Source: Candidatus Binatia bacterium (GTDB taxonomy: Bacteria; Desulfobacterota; Binatia; UBA12015). Taken from it: a stretch of 64,000 nucleotides of DNA. The translations under genes and the position numbers were made by a program. Of the stretch, positions 1 to 9,178 are shown piece after piece. Position 1 is the stretch's first letter. Each line of letters starts with the position of its first letter. The notes under the pieces are model-generated. The model did not search any database. It was not told where the DNA came from and saw only the letters and a list, made by a program, of their open reading frames with translations. The stretch covers positions 876,149 through 940,148 of the forward strand of contig DATCMB010000006.1 of NCBI GenBank assembly GCA_036563615.1, given 5' to 3'.

Positions 1-488
1 CCGCGGCGGACGTGGTGCTCGCGGATCCGCGCCGTCTGGTGCGGGAGCGTCGCCTGCGCCTCGAGTCGCTCGCGCGCCGGGCGCGCGAGGCGATGCTGAC
101 GATCCCGGTCTCGCGACGCCAGCGCATCGACCGCATCGCGGCGCGCCTCGGCGGCTGCGCGCCGCAGCCGCAGGCGCGACGGCTCGAGCTCGAACGGCTC
201 GGGCAGCGCATGACCGCCGCCTGGGAAAGGCGCTTCGCCGGCGCACGTCACGAGGTCGACGCGCGCGCTGCGCAGCTCGACGCGCTGTCGCCGCTCGCGG
301 TGCTCGGCCGCGGCTTCGCGCTCGCGCGTCGCGAAGGCGGCGCGGTGGTGCGCGACGCGACGACGCTCTCGGTCGGTGAGTCGCTCGATCTGCGCTTCGC
401 CCGCGGCAGCGCGCGTGCGCAGGTGCTAGAGACGTCGGCCGAGAGCGGCGCCGAGGTGCCGCGAGGAACGTTGCGGAGGGGGAAGTGA
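1..488 (+). CDS. xseA: Exodeoxyribonuclease VII large subunit, C-terminal part (5' truncated by window)
   Basis: The open frame enters from the left edge (first full codon at base 3) and ends in TGA at 486-488, so about 161 C-terminal residues are visible. They include a long Arg/Glu-rich helical region and the conserved tail LSPLAVLGRGFALARREGG followed by DLRF, typical of XseA. In the family, XseA with several XseB copies forms a nuclease that degrades single-stranded DNA to oligonucleotides. The stop overlaps the xseB GTG start by four bases (GTGA), so the two subunits are probably translationally coupled. The N-terminal OB-fold and catalytic core lie outside the window. The call is firm because of the tail motif and the xseB neighbour. 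Confidence 0.93.
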   Translation, partial: AADVVLADPRRLVRERRLRLESLARRAREAMLTIPVSRRQRIDRIAARLGGCAPQPQARRLELERLGQRMTAAWERRFAGARHEVDARAAQLDALSPLAVLGRGFALARREGGAVVRDATTLSVGESLDLRFARGSARAQVLETSAESGAEVPRGTLRRGK

Positions 489-745
489 GCGAGCAAAGGG
501 ACACCGCGCAGGCGGCGGCGAGGCCGACGTTCGAGGAAGGGATGCGGACGCTGGAGAGCATCGTGAGCCGCCTCGAGGCCGGTAACCTGCCGCTCGAAGA
601 GTCGCTCGAGGCGTTCGAGCAGGGCGTGGCGATGCTGCGCACGCTGCACGCCCAGCTCGGCGAGGTCGAGCGCCGGGTCGAGATCCTTCTCCGCGACGCG
701 GGCGGCGTTCTGCGGACGCGCGACGGCAGCGAGCTCACGCGGTGA
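485..745 (+). CDS. xseB: Exodeoxyribonuclease VII small subunit
   Basis: An 86-residue protein with the XseB signature: FEEGMRTLESIVSRLEAGNL, then PLEESLEAFEQGVAM, a two-helix hairpin of the usual family length (about 80 aa). It binds the long helix of XseA as the small subunit of exonuclease VII. It starts with GTG at 485, overlapping the xseA stop by four bases, and ends on the GTGA that starts the next gene. The run xseA-xseB-ispA is common in bacteria. Nothing is unusual apart from the GTG start. Confidence 0.95.
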   Translation: MSEQRDTAQAAARPTFEEGMRTLESIVSRLEAGNLPLEESLEAFEQGVAMLRTLHAQLGEVERRVEILLRDAGGVLRTRDGSELTR

Positions 746-1650
746 CGGCGGCCGAGCTGGAGCGTTACCTCGCCGCGCGCCGGCGCATCATCGAGCGAGC
801 GCTGCGCGGCTATCTCAAACGGAGCGGGCGTCCGCCGCAGCTCGCGGAAGCGATGCGCTACGCGGTGCTCGGGCCGGGCAAGCGCGTGCGTCCGGTGCTC
901 GCGCTCGCCGCGGCCGAGGTGGTCGGCGGGAGCGCGGCCGCGAAGCGCGCGGTGCCGTTCGGCTGCGCGATCGAGATGATCCACGCGTACTCGCTCGTGC
1001 ACGACGACCTGCCGGCGATGGACGACGACGACGAGCGTCGCGGTCGGCCGTCCCTACACGTCAAGTATGGCGAGGCGCTCGGCATCTTGACCGGCGACGC
1101 GCTGCTCACCGAGGCCTTCGCCGTGATCGCCAGCGCCGCGAACGGCAAGCGCGGCGAGGAGGCGCGACGTGCGCTCACCATCGTCGCCGAGGTGGCGGAG
1201 GCCGCGGGCGCGGACGGCATGGTGGCGGGCCAGGTGGTCGACCTCGCGAGCGAGGGGCTCGCGAACGTCCCGCTGCGCACCGTCACCGCAATCCACCGCC
1301 GCAAGACGGGCGCGCTGATCCGCTGCGCCGTGCGCGCGGGCGCGATCGCCGGCGGCGCCACGCCGCGCGAGCTCGAGCGTCTGACCGCGTACGGCGAGGC
1401 CATCGGGCTCGCCTTCCAGATCGCCGACGACATCCTCGACGCGACCGACGCCCGCGCGCTGATCGGCCGCAAGGGCGGCAAGGACGCAGCGAAGGGCAAG
1501 GCGACCTACCCAGCGGTCCTCGGCGTCGAGGGCGCGCGCCGTCGCGCGCGCCAGGCGGCGGACGACGCCTGCGAAGCGCTGCGCGCGTTCGGCTCGCGAG
1601 CGGAACCGCTCGCGGCGCTGGTGCGCCATGTCGTCGAGCGCGCGTCTTGA
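742..1650 (+). CDS. ispA: Polyprenyl diphosphate synthase (farnesyl/geranylgeranyl type)
   Basis: A 302-residue trans-prenyltransferase. The first Asp-rich motif is HDDLPAMDDDDERRGRP (about residue 91 on) and the second is FQIADDILDATD (about residue 226), the two Mg-diphosphate sites of the family; GPGKRVRP and the downstream GRKGGKDAAKGKATYP region are also present. The enzyme condenses isopentenyl diphosphate with allylic diphosphates to make FPP or GGPP for quinone, undecaprenyl and other isoprenoid synthesis in the cytoplasm. GTG start at 742 overlaps xseB by four bases. The 3' end overlaps tlyA by 23 bases. Chain length (C15 or C20) cannot be told from the motifs with confidence. Confidence 0.93.
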   Translation: MTAAELERYLAARRRIIERALRGYLKRSGRPPQLAEAMRYAVLGPGKRVRPVLALAAAEVVGGSAAAKRAVPFGCAIEMIHAYSLVHDDLPAMDDDDERRGRPSLHVKYGEALGILTGDALLTEAFAVIASAANGKRGEEARRALTIVAEVAEAAGADGMVAGQVVDLASEGLANVPLRTVTAIHRRKTGALIRCAVRAGAIAGGATPRELERLTAYGEAIGLAFQIADDILDATDARALIGRKGGKDAAKGKATYPAVLGVEGARRRARQAADDACEALRAFGSRAEPLAALVRHVVERAS

Positions 1651-2368
1651 CGTGACGCTTGCGGCCCGCGGGCTCGCGCCGAGCCGCGAGCGGGCACGAC
1701 GCATGATCCTCGCTGGCTGCGTGTACGTGAACGGCCAGCGCGCGCGCCACGCCGGCGATCTGGTGCGCGAGGACGCCGAGATCACGGTGACGGGGCCGGA
1801 TCACGAGTACGTGTCCCGTGGTGGCGTCAAGCTCGCGGCCGCGCTCGACGCCTTCGCGCTCGACGTCACGGGCCGCATCTGCGTCGACGTCGGCGCGTCG
1901 ACCGGCGGCTTCACCGACTGCCTGCTGCAGCGCGGCGCGGCGCTCGTGCACGCGGTCGACGTCGGCTACGGGCAGCTCGCCTGGAAGCTGCGCACGGATT
2001 CGCGCGTGCGCGTCCACGAGCGGACCAACATGCGCAACCTGCCGCCCAGCGCGCTCGACCCCGCGCCGTCGCTCGCGGTGATCGACGCGTCGTTCATCTC
2101 GCTGCGGCTTCTGCTGCCGGCGACGCGCGCGCAGCTCGTGCCGCCCGCGGAGATCGTGGCGCTGGTCAAGCCGCAGTTCGAGGTCGGGCGCGAGAAGGTG
2201 GGGAAGGGCGGCGTGGTGCGCGACGAGGCGGCGCGCGAGGAGGCGGTCGCGGCCGTGGTCGCGGCGGCGGCGGAGCTCGGGCTCGCGCTGCGCGGCACCT
2301 GCGTGTCGCCGCTGCCGGGCGCGAAGAAGGGCAACGTCGAGCTGTTCGTCTACCTCGCGGCCGCGTGA
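1628..2368 (+). CDS. tlyA: TlyA family rRNA (cytidine-2'-O)-methyltransferase / hemolysin A-like
   Basis: A 246-residue protein with an N-terminal S4 RNA-binding domain (RLDVTLAARGLAPSRERARR, then GCVYVNGQ) and a Rossmann methyltransferase domain of FtsJ type with VDVGASTGGFTDCLLQRGA as the SAM-binding loop and VKPQFEVGREKVGKGGVVRD near the end. TlyA proteins 2'-O-methylate cytidines in 16S and/or 23S rRNA. The ATG at 1628, inside ispA, is chosen because the RLD motif of the S4 domain would be cut by the next start, GTG 1652. The usual xseA-xseB-ispA-dxs-tlyA order is seen without dxs. Confidence 0.92.
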   Translation: MSSSARLDVTLAARGLAPSRERARRMILAGCVYVNGQRARHAGDLVREDAEITVTGPDHEYVSRGGVKLAAALDAFALDVTGRICVDVGASTGGFTDCLLQRGAALVHAVDVGYGQLAWKLRTDSRVRVHERTNMRNLPPSALDPAPSLAVIDASFISLRLLLPATRAQLVPPAEIVALVKPQFEVGREKVGKGGVVRDEAAREEAVAAVVAAAAELGLALRGTCVSPLPGAKKGNVELFVYLAAA

Positions 2369-2404
2369 AGGGGCCGCGCATCCGCGTGCCGCGTCTGCGC
2401 CTGG

Positions 2405-2431
2405 TTGACAGCCGCCCCCCGCGCCGATAAC
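2405..2431 (+). promoter_or_regulatory. Possible sigma-70 promoter for the gene at 2443
   Basis: TTGACA at 2405-2410 and GATAAC at 2426-2431 with a short 15-base spacer. The predicted transcript would begin about 5 bases before the GTG at 2443, and no Shine-Dalgarno is present there, so the mRNA may be leaderless. Confidence 0.38.
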
Positions 2432-2442
2432 CGGCCCCCTCG

Positions 2443-2886
2443 GTGGCCTGGTTCAAGAGCGAAGAGGAGCGCGTCGCGGACGAGCTGCAGGCGCTCCAGG
2501 CGGAGTACCGCCGCCTCGCCCGCCAGCTCGAGTCGCACGCCGAGCTCGCCCCGTACCCGCACGTCGCCGAGCGGCTGCAGCGGCTGCTCGACGCGGAGGA
2601 GCGGAACGCACGGACCGTCGCCGAGCGGCTCGCCGCGCTCGGCCGCCACCCGCGCCCGAACGGCATCGAGCACGTCCGTGGCGGCCGCAACTCGTGGGAG
2701 CGCCTGGTGGCGACGCTCGAGGACTACCGCGCGCTGGAGCGCCGCCTCACGTCGCTGTACGTGCGCTGGGACGACGAGCACCCGGAGGACGCGGCGCTCG
2801 TGCGCTCGCTGCGCGACTTGGCCGCCGCGCACCGCGAGACCATCGCCGATCTGATCGCGCGCAGCGACCCGCACGCGACCAACTGA
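2443..2886 (+). CDS. Conserved hypothetical helical protein
   Basis: A 147-residue, highly charged, cysteine-free soluble protein. The whole length looks alpha-helical: two long Glu/Arg/Leu-rich segments (residues 5-60 and 85-145) joined by a loop with GRHPRPNG and GGRNSWERL. The helix-loop-helix layout with repeated E/H positions recalls small ferritin-like four-helix bundles, but the metal-ligand pattern is not clear enough to assign this. There is no signal peptide or membrane segment. It begins with GTG, lacks a Shine-Dalgarno, and has a TTGACA/GATAAC pair just upstream. It sits between tlyA and rpoZ and may be transcribed alone. Function unknown. Confidence 0.7.
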   Translation: MAWFKSEEERVADELQALQAEYRRLARQLESHAELAPYPHVAERLQRLLDAEERNARTVAERLAALGRHPRPNGIEHVRGGRNSWERLVATLEDYRALERRLTSLYVRWDDEHPEDAALVRSLRDLAAAHRETIADLIARSDPHATN

Positions 2887-2900
2887 TCCTGCCGGGACAC

Positions 2901-2930
2901 GGGCCCGCGTTCCGCGGTTCGCGGGCGCCC
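2901..2930 (+). terminator. GC-rich hairpin after the gene at 2443
   Basis: GGGCCCGCG at 2901-2909 pairs with CGCGGGCGCCC at 2920-2930 with one bulge and a 10-base loop, 14 bases after the stop codon. There is no U tract, so this is a possible terminator only. Confidence 0.4.
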
Positions 2931-2989
2931 GGGCGACCTTCGCCCCACGGGGCTTTGTATCGCCGCCAGGCATTCGTTAGGTTGGACGG

Positions 2990-3013
2990 GTCCGCGCGAC
3001 TCCACGCGCGGAC
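2990..3013 (+). promoter_or_regulatory. Perfect 9-bp hairpin in the rpoZ leader
   Basis: GTCCGCGCG (2990-2998) and CGCGCGGAC (3005-3013) pair perfectly around the loop ACTCCA, ending 26 bases before the rpoZ ATG. It could be a second terminator stem for the upstream gene, an attenuator, or an mRNA-stability element. There is no poly-U run. Confidence 0.45.
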
Positions 3014-3039
3014 GCCAGACCAGGAAGAATGGGAGCGAC

Positions 3040-3234
3040 ATGGCCCGCGTAACGGTCGAGGACTGCCTCGAAAAGATCCCCAACCGATTCGAGCTCGTGA
3101 TTCTCGCGGCTCGCCGGGCGAAGCAGCTCTTGAAGGGCTCGCGGCCCCTGGTCGAGACGACGAACAAGGAAGTGGTGAGCGCGCTGCGCGAGATCGCCGC
3201 TGGCAAGGTGACGGCCCGCTATCCCGACCAGTGA
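3040..3234 (+). CDS. rpoZ: DNA-directed RNA polymerase omega subunit
   Basis: A 64-residue protein carrying the omega signature: [20 protein letters not shown], then [10 protein letters not shown] and [16 protein letters not shown]. Omega binds the C-terminal part of beta-prime and helps assemble RNA polymerase. The length is at the short end for the family (E. coli has 91 aa), as often seen in deltaproteobacteria. The ATG at 3040 is preceded by GGAG with suitable spacing. The gene is followed after 44 bases by dnaJ-rpoH, so a core polymerase subunit and an alternative sigma factor are neighbours. Confidence 0.95.
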   Translation: MARVTVEDCLEKIPNRFELVILAARRAKQLLKGSRPLVETTNKEVVSALREIAAGKVTARYPDQ

Positions 3235-3278
3235 CGGGGCAGCGCCTCCGGTCGGGCGGGCGCTACGATCGGTGACGG

Positions 3279-4366
3279 ATGGCCAAACGCGATAGCGAGG
3301 GCGGCTCCGGTCGAGCCGGCGCGAGCGATCTGTACGCCGTGCTCGGCGTGCCGCGTGACGCCACCGCCGACCAGATCAAGAAGGCCTACCGCAAGCTCGC
3401 CCGCAAGTACCATCCGGACGTCAATCCCGGGGACAAGGCGGCCGAGGAGCGCTTCAAGGAGATCTCGCGCGCGCACGACGTCCTCTCCGACGAGAGGATG
3501 CGCAAGCTCTACGACGAGTTCGGCGAAGAAGCCCTGCAGGCCGGCTTCGACCCCGAGAAGGCGCGCGAGTACCGACGCTGGAAGGAGGAGGCGTCGCGCA
3601 TGCGCGGCGCCGGCTTCACCGCGCGCGGCGCGCGAGCGAGCGCGCGCGGCTTCGAGGACCTGTTCGGCGGTCGCGCGGCGGGCGGCTTCCACGGCTTCGA
3701 GGATCTGTTCGGTGACGTCTTCACGCGCGCCGCGACGATGCCGCAGCGGGGCGCCGACATCGAGGTGCCGATCCGCGTCGAGTTCATGGAGGCGATCCGC
3801 GGCACGACCCGCTCGATCAGCCTGCGACGGCCCGAGGCGTGCCCGACGTGCAAGGGCATGGGCCTCGTCGCCGGCAACCGTCCGTGCTCGCGCTGCGGCG
3901 GCGACGGCGTGATCGAGGAGTCGGTGCGCCTCAACGTCAAGATCCCGCCCGGCGTCGACAACGGCTCGCGCGTGCGCGTGCCGGGAAAGGGCGGAGCGGG
4001 CACCAACGGCGCGCCGCCGGGCGACATCTTCCTCGTCGTCGAGGTCGGCGAGCACCCGCTGCTGAAGCGCGACGGGCTCGATCTGACGCTCGAGGTCCCG
4101 CTGACCGTGCCCGAGGCCGCGCTCGGTGCGACCGTCAAGGTGCCGACGCCGGACGGCGAGGTGTCGCTCAAGATCCCGCCCGGGACGCAGAGCGGCAAGC
4201 GCTTCCGGCTGCGCGGCAAGGGCGTCAAGTCGCTGCACGGCAACGAGCACGGCGACTTCTACGTTCGCGTCCTCGTGCACGTGCCCGACCGCGCCGAGCA
4301 GGCGCGTGAGCAGATCGCGCAGCTCGAGAAGTACTACTCGCGCAATCCGCGCCAGGGGCTGCGGCT

Positions 4367-4370
<4 letters not shown>
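3279..4370 (+). CDS. dnaJ: DnaJ-type J-domain cochaperone with a single zinc centre
   Basis: A 363-residue type of DnaJ. The J domain is at residues 17-80 with HPD at 45-47, followed by a Gly/Phe-rich linker with FEDLFG repeated (about 125-145). Beta-sandwich substrate-binding domains and the C-terminal dimerisation region follow. J proteins stimulate DnaK ATPase and deliver unfolded substrates. Canonical DnaJ has four CxxCxGxG motifs binding two zinc ions; here only CPTCKGMG (188-195) and CSRCGGDG (203-210) are present, enough for one zinc centre. It is thus intermediate between DnaJ and zinc-less CbpA. Its stop overlaps the GTG start of rpoH by four bases. The start ATG has only a weak ribosome-binding site. 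Confidence 0.9.
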
Positions 4371-5518
<1,148 letters not shown>

Positions 5519-5579
5519 GGCCGCCGGGAGAGGCGACGCAGGTCTCGCCTGCGCGCGCGAGCCGCCGTGCCGTGGTTGC

Positions 5580-5609
5580 TTGACTGCGCGTGCGCGGCGG
5601 GAGGATGCT
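5580..5609 (+). promoter_or_regulatory. Possible promoter of the secreted Cys-rich protein gene
   Basis: TTGACT at 5580-5585 and GATGCT at 5604-5609 with an 18-base spacer, 36 bases before the ATG at 5646. The -10 match is weak. Confidence 0.3.
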
Positions 5610-5645
5610 CATCCGCACGCGGTCGCGTGCGAGAAGGGAGGGGCG

Positions 5646-6467
5646 ATGCGACGCATCCCGTTCGTCGCGCTTCTGGCGCTCACGCTGCTGCCGGCTTGGC
5701 TCACGCCGACGCCGGTCTCGGCCGCGCTCTCCGGTGCCGAGCGCTGTCGGATCGCGAAGCTGAACGCGATCGCGGCCGAGGTCAGACGGCTGCTGCAGTG
5801 CGAGGCGCAGGCGATCCGGCGCGGGCAGGAGCCGGCAGGCTGTCTCGTGCCCGCGCCGCCGAGCAGGCTGCAGCGCGCGTTCGAGCGCGCGGAGAAGCTC
5901 GGCACGTGTCCGCCGACGCTCGCCGAAGCGCAGCTCGCGACCCTCTCGTTCGCTCTCCAGATCCGCGGCGGGGTTTCGGCGACGCCGACGCCCGCGCCGA
6001 CCGCGACGCCAATCCTGACTCCGAGCGCGAGCCCGAGCCCGACGCCAACCACGCCCGCGACCTGCGGCAACGGCGTCGTCGATCCGGGCGAGAACTGCGA
6101 CGGCGGGCCCTACTGCGACGCGGCGTGCGACTTCGCCTTCCCCGCGCTGTGCTGCGAGGTCGCCACGCTGTGCGTCGCTCCCGCCGACATCGCGGAGGCC
6201 GAGCAGTGCTTCCTCGCCGGCGGAACGCTGCGTCTCGGCACGACCTGCACGCGCGAGGGCGCTCCGTGCCCGCCGGGGCAGCTCTGCGGGGGAGCCTGCG
6301 AGGCGACGACCTTCCCGCCGACCGCGTTCTGCTGCGACGGCGGCGGTGCGTGCACGCAGAGCACGCACTCGAGCACCGAGAGCCTCGCGAGCTTGCTGCT
6401 ACAGTGCGGGCCGGAGGCGGTCGTCGTGGGGACGTGCGTGAACGGGAGCTGCGTGCCGGGCGGCTGA
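5646..6467 (+). CDS. Secreted Cys-rich protein with CGNG...GENCD motif
   Basis: A 273-residue exported protein. A signal peptide (MRRIPFVALLALTLLPAWL, cleavage near PVSA) is followed by a helical domain with paired cysteines. A Pro/Thr/Ala-rich linker of TPTP type (about 118-137) comes next, then a Cys-rich C-terminal half opening with CGNGVVDPGENCD. That motif begins the Cys-rich repeats common in secreted myxobacterial-type proteins (DUF4215-like). The C-terminal half has about 20 cysteines, probably all in disulfides, and CC pairs. The ATG at 5646 is preferred to an in-frame start 66 bases upstream because a GGAGG-type site precedes it and the signal peptide starts there. Function unknown; adhesion or surface display is possible. 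Confidence 0.8.
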   Translation: MRRIPFVALLALTLLPAWLTPTPVSAALSGAERCRIAKLNAIAAEVRRLLQCEAQAIRRGQEPAGCLVPAPPSRLQRAFERAEKLGTCPPTLAEAQLATLSFALQIRGGVSATPTPAPTATPILTPSASPSPTPTTPATCGNGVVDPGENCDGGPYCDAACDFAFPALCCEVATLCVAPADIAEAEQCFLAGGTLRLGTTCTREGAPCPPGQLCGGACEATTFPPTAFCCDGGGACTQSTHSSTESLASLLLQCGPEAVVVGTCVNGSCVPGG

Positions 6468-6488
6468 TCTCGCTCGCCGCCCGGCACG
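6452..6488. terminator. Perfect 13-bp bidirectional hairpin between convergent genes
   Basis: CGTGCCGGGCGGC (6452-6464) pairs perfectly with GCCGCCCGGCACG (6476-6488). The 11-base loop contains the TGA stop of the secreted-protein gene, and the ccr gene ends 28 bases further on. Position suggests a shared terminator although there is no U tract. Confidence 0.6.
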
Positions 6489-6515
6489 TCAGCTTCTCGG
6501 TGCTCGTCTAGGAGA

Positions 6516-7763
6516 TCACTCGCCGACGCCGAGCCCGGTGCGCGGCGCGCCGACCAGGCACGCCATGTTCCCGTGCGGGTGGCGGTTCTCGTACATCGCC
6601 TGGTGGACGCGAGGGATGTCGGCGAAGCTGCCGACCTCCGCGAGACAGGGGTCGACCTGCTTCGCGATCACCATGTCGTTGAGCGCCTTCGCCTGCTCGT
6701 CGTTCGCGAAGTGCGAGCCCTGGAAGCGCTTCTGGCGCATCCACAGGTAGCGCAGGTCGGCGACCGCGTTGTAGCCGGTCGTCCCGGCGCAGATCACCAC
6801 CATGCCGCCGGTGTCGCAGACGAAGATCGAGGTCGGCACGGTGTCCTCGCCCGGGTGCTCGAAGACGATGCGCGGGTTGCGGCGCGCTCCGACGACGTCC
6901 CAGATCGCCGAGCCGAAGGCGCGCACACCCTTGAGCCACTTGCCGTAGGCCTCGGTGTCCTTCCAGTGGGGCATCATCCCCCAGTGGTCGAACTTTTTGC
7001 GATTGATGGTGCCCTTGGCGCCGAGCTTGACGCAGAAGTCGTGCTTCTCCTCGCCGGAGATCACCGCGACCGGGATCGCGCCGCGCGCCGCCGCGATCTG
7101 GATCGCCTGGCAGCCGAGTCCGCCGGCGCCGCCCCAGATCAGCACGACGTCGTCCTTCTCGACCTGGTGCGGCGGCCAGCCCATCAGCATGCGGTACGCG
7201 GTCGCGCCCACGAGCATGTACGCCGCCGCGGCCTCCCAGGTCAGGTGCTTCGGCTTCGGCAGGCACTGGTGCGCCTGCACGCGCGTGAACTGCGCGAAGC
7301 TGCCCCAGTTCGTCTCGTAGCCCCAGATCTTGAAGCTCGCGCCGAACATCGGGTCCTTGCCGGCCTTCACCACCGGGTCGTTCGCGTCCCAGGTGCCGCA
7401 GTGCACGACGACGCGGTCGCCGACCTTGACGTTCTTCACCTCGGAGCCGACCGCCCAGACGATGCCGGACGCGTCGCTGCCGCCGATGTGGAAGCCCGTC
7501 GTGTCACCCTCGCGCTCGCGCTGCTTGATGACGTCGACCGGCGTGCCGAGCGCCGCCCACACGTTGTTGTAGTTGATGCCGGCCGCCATGACGTAGACGA
7601 GCACTTCGTCCGGCTTGATCTCCGGCACCGGGACGCGCTCGATCTCGAAGGCCTTCATCGGCTCGCCGAAGCGGTTCTGACGGACGACTTGCGCGTACAT
7701 CTCCTCGGGAACGGCGCCGAGCGGCGGCATCTCCCCGAGCTCGTAGATCTTCTGCGTGGCCAT
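6516..7763 (-). CDS. ccr: Crotonyl-CoA carboxylase/reductase
   Basis: A 415-residue medium-chain dehydrogenase. Evidence: a GroES-like N domain with [11 protein letters not shown] (63-73), [14 protein letters not shown] (146-159), nucleotide loop IWGGAGGLG (209-217) and C-terminal [10 protein letters not shown]-like and [17 protein letters not shown] segments. These match the Ccr family, in particular the alphaproteobacterial type (IWGYET instead of the IWGFET of streptomycetes). Asn, Glu and His residues of the CO2 pocket known from Kitasatospora Ccr appear to be kept. The enzyme makes (2S)-ethylmalonyl-CoA from crotonyl-CoA, CO2 and NADPH for C2 assimilation or polyketide extender supply. 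A strong site (GGAGGGAAT) precedes the ATG. It is the last gene of a run with a hydrolase and a cobalamin adenosyltransferase. Confidence 0.93.
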   Translation of the reverse strand: MATQKIYELGEMPPLGAVPEEMYAQVVRQNRFGEPMKAFEIERVPVPEIKPDEVLVYVMAAGINYNNVWAALGTPVDVIKQREREGDTTGFHIGGSDASGIVWAVGSEVKNVKVGDRVVVHCGTWDANDPVVKAGKDPMFGASFKIWGYETNWGSFAQFTRVQAHQCLPKPKHLTWEAAAAYMLVGATAYRMLMGWPPHQVEKDDVVLIWGGAGGLGCQAIQIAAARGAIPVAVISGEEKHDFCVKLGAKGTINRKKFDHWGMMPHWKDTEAYGKWLKGVRAFGSAIWDVVGARRNPRIVFEHPGEDTVPTSIFVCDTGGMVVICAGTTGYNAVADLRYLWMRQKRFQGSHFANDEQAKALNDMVIAKQVDPCLAEVGSFADIPRVHQAMYENRHPHGNMACLVGAPRTGLGVGE

Positions 7764-7802
7764 GAGATTCCCTCCTGCGTGTACCGGTGCGCGAAGCGGT
7801 GC

Positions 7803-8492
7803 CTAATATCCCATGATTGACAGGAAGTCCTGCAAACGATCGAAGCGCATGTACGGGTTGCGGCGCGTCTCCTCGCCGATCGTCGACGTCGTGCGGCCGG
7901 CGGCGTAGTTGTGCCCCGGGTAGAGCACGGTGTCCGGCGGCAGCGCCTTGAGCGTGTGGTTCAAGCTGTAGAAGAGCTGCTCGGGGCTCGAGCCCGGCAG
8001 GTCGACGCGTCCGCACGAGCCGATGAACAGCGTGTCGCCCGAGACCAGGTTGCCGTCGACCAGGAAGCACTGCGAGCCCGGCGTGTGCCCGGGCGTGTGC
8101 AGGAACTTGATCGTGAGGTCGCCGACCTTGAGGTCGTCGCCGGCTTCGGTGAAAACCAGGTCGGAGTCCGAGAGCCCTGCGACGCGGTGCGCGTACGGCG
8201 CCTCGCTCTTGTGCATGTAGATCTTGACGGGACGCTTGCCGAGCAGCTCGGCGGCGCCCTCGATCTGCATGCCCATCATCGACCCGCCGAGGTGGTCGGG
8301 GTGGAAGTGCGTCACGAGCCCGCCGACGAGCTTCATGTCGTCGCGATCGAGCACGTCGAGGATCGCGTCGACGTCCCACGCGGCGTCGACGACGACGGCC
8401 TCGCGCTTCTCCCGGTCGCCGATCAGATACACGAAGTTCTGCATCGGCCCGACCTCGAGCTGGCGAAGATAGAGTCGTGGCTCGGCGGTCAT
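7803..8492 (-). CDS. Metallo-beta-lactamase-fold hydrolase, glyoxalase II-like
   Basis: A 229-residue cytosolic protein with the MBL-fold ligands in order: THFHPDHLGG (HxHxDH), the HTPGHTPGS His, SGDTLF Asp and YPGHNY His. The architecture is that of glyoxalase II/persulfide-dioxygenase-like thioester hydrolases. It lies between the adenosyltransferase and ccr on the same strand (13 and 39 bases away), so a role in CoA- or glutathione-thioester turnover is plausible, but the substrate cannot be read from the sequence. An ordered GGAGAG ribosome-binding site precedes the ATG. Length is normal for the family. Confidence 0.85.
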   Translation of the reverse strand: MTAEPRLYLRQLEVGPMQNFVYLIGDREKREAVVVDAAWDVDAILDVLDRDDMKLVGGLVTHFHPDHLGGSMMGMQIEGAAELLGKRPVKIYMHKSEAPYAHRVAGLSDSDLVFTEAGDDLKVGDLTIKFLHTPGHTPGSQCFLVDGNLVSGDTLFIGSCGRVDLPGSSPEQLFYSLNHTLKALPPDTVLYPGHNYAAGRTTSTIGEETRRNPYMRFDRLQDFLSIMGY

Positions 8493-8505
8493 CGTCGTCT
8501 CTCTC

Positions 8506-9162
8506 CTATGACTTCGCTTGGCGCGCCGCCCGCTTGCCGAGACGCAGGCCGCGCTCCCAGAGGTACTCGGGCGTGCCGGAGTGCAGCGCGATCCAGCGCG
8601 ACAGCACGAAGAGCAGGTCCGACAGCCGATTGAGGTAGCGCAGCGCGCCGGGATCGATGTCCTCGGCGCGCGACAGCTCGAGCACCCGCCGCTCGGCGCG
8701 TCGGCACACGGTGCGCGCCTGATGGAGGAAGGCCGCGACCACGCCGCCGCCCGGCAGGATGAACGACTCGAGCGGCTGCAAATCCTTCTGACAGCGGTCG
8801 ATGCACTTCTCGAGCGCCGTCACCTCGGCGTCGCCGACGACCGGCATGCCGGGATACTCCGAGCCGCGCGGCGTGGCGAGCTGGCTGCCGAGATCGAAGA
8901 GCTCGTTCTGCAGGCCGCGCAGGATCTCGTCGAGCTCGCGGCGCGCCTTGCGCGCGCCGTCGGGCGCGTCGGGATCGGCGTCCGCGGCGGCGAGCTCCTG
9001 CTCGTTGAACGTCCGCGCGAGGCCGAGGATCGCGTTCAGCTCGTCGAGCGTGCCGAAGGCCTCGATGCGCGGCGAGTCCTTGGCCACCTTCTCGCCGCCG
9101 ACGAGCCGGGTCGTCCCCTTGTCGCCCGTCCGGGTGTAGACGCGCGTGATCCGGATGGGCAT
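8506..9162 (-). CDS. Cob(I)alamin adenosyltransferase, PduO/MMAB type
   Basis: A 218-residue protein with the PduO-type ATP-binding start RVYTRTGDKGTTRLVGGEKV, then FGTLDELNAILGLAR and the C-terminal CRRAERRVLEL...LRYLNRLSDLLFVLSRW signature. These trimeric enzymes transfer the 5'-deoxyadenosyl group of ATP to cob(I)alamin, making AdoCbl for acyl-CoA mutases. The central segment around residues 55-75 carries a small Asp/Ala-rich insertion. Placement in the ccr operon fits, because ethylmalonyl-CoA mutase and methylmalonyl-CoA mutase need AdoCbl. Neither mutase is in the window. Confidence 0.92.
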   Translation of the reverse strand: MPIRITRVYTRTGDKGTTRLVGGEKVAKDSPRIEAFGTLDELNAILGLARTFNEQELAAADADPDAPDGARKARRELDEILRGLQNELFDLGSQLATPRGSEYPGMPVVGDAEVTALEKCIDRCQKDLQPLESFILPGGGVVAAFLHQARTVCRRAERRVLELSRAEDIDPGALRYLNRLSDLLFVLSRWIALHSGTPEYLWERGLRLGKRAARQAKS

Positions 9163-9178
9163 GACGCCGACTCGATGC

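Noticed and set aside
6516-7763. Ccr as a plain quinone oxidoreductase
   Set aside because: The NYN, IWGYETN and FEHPGE segments are specific to carboxylating reductases.
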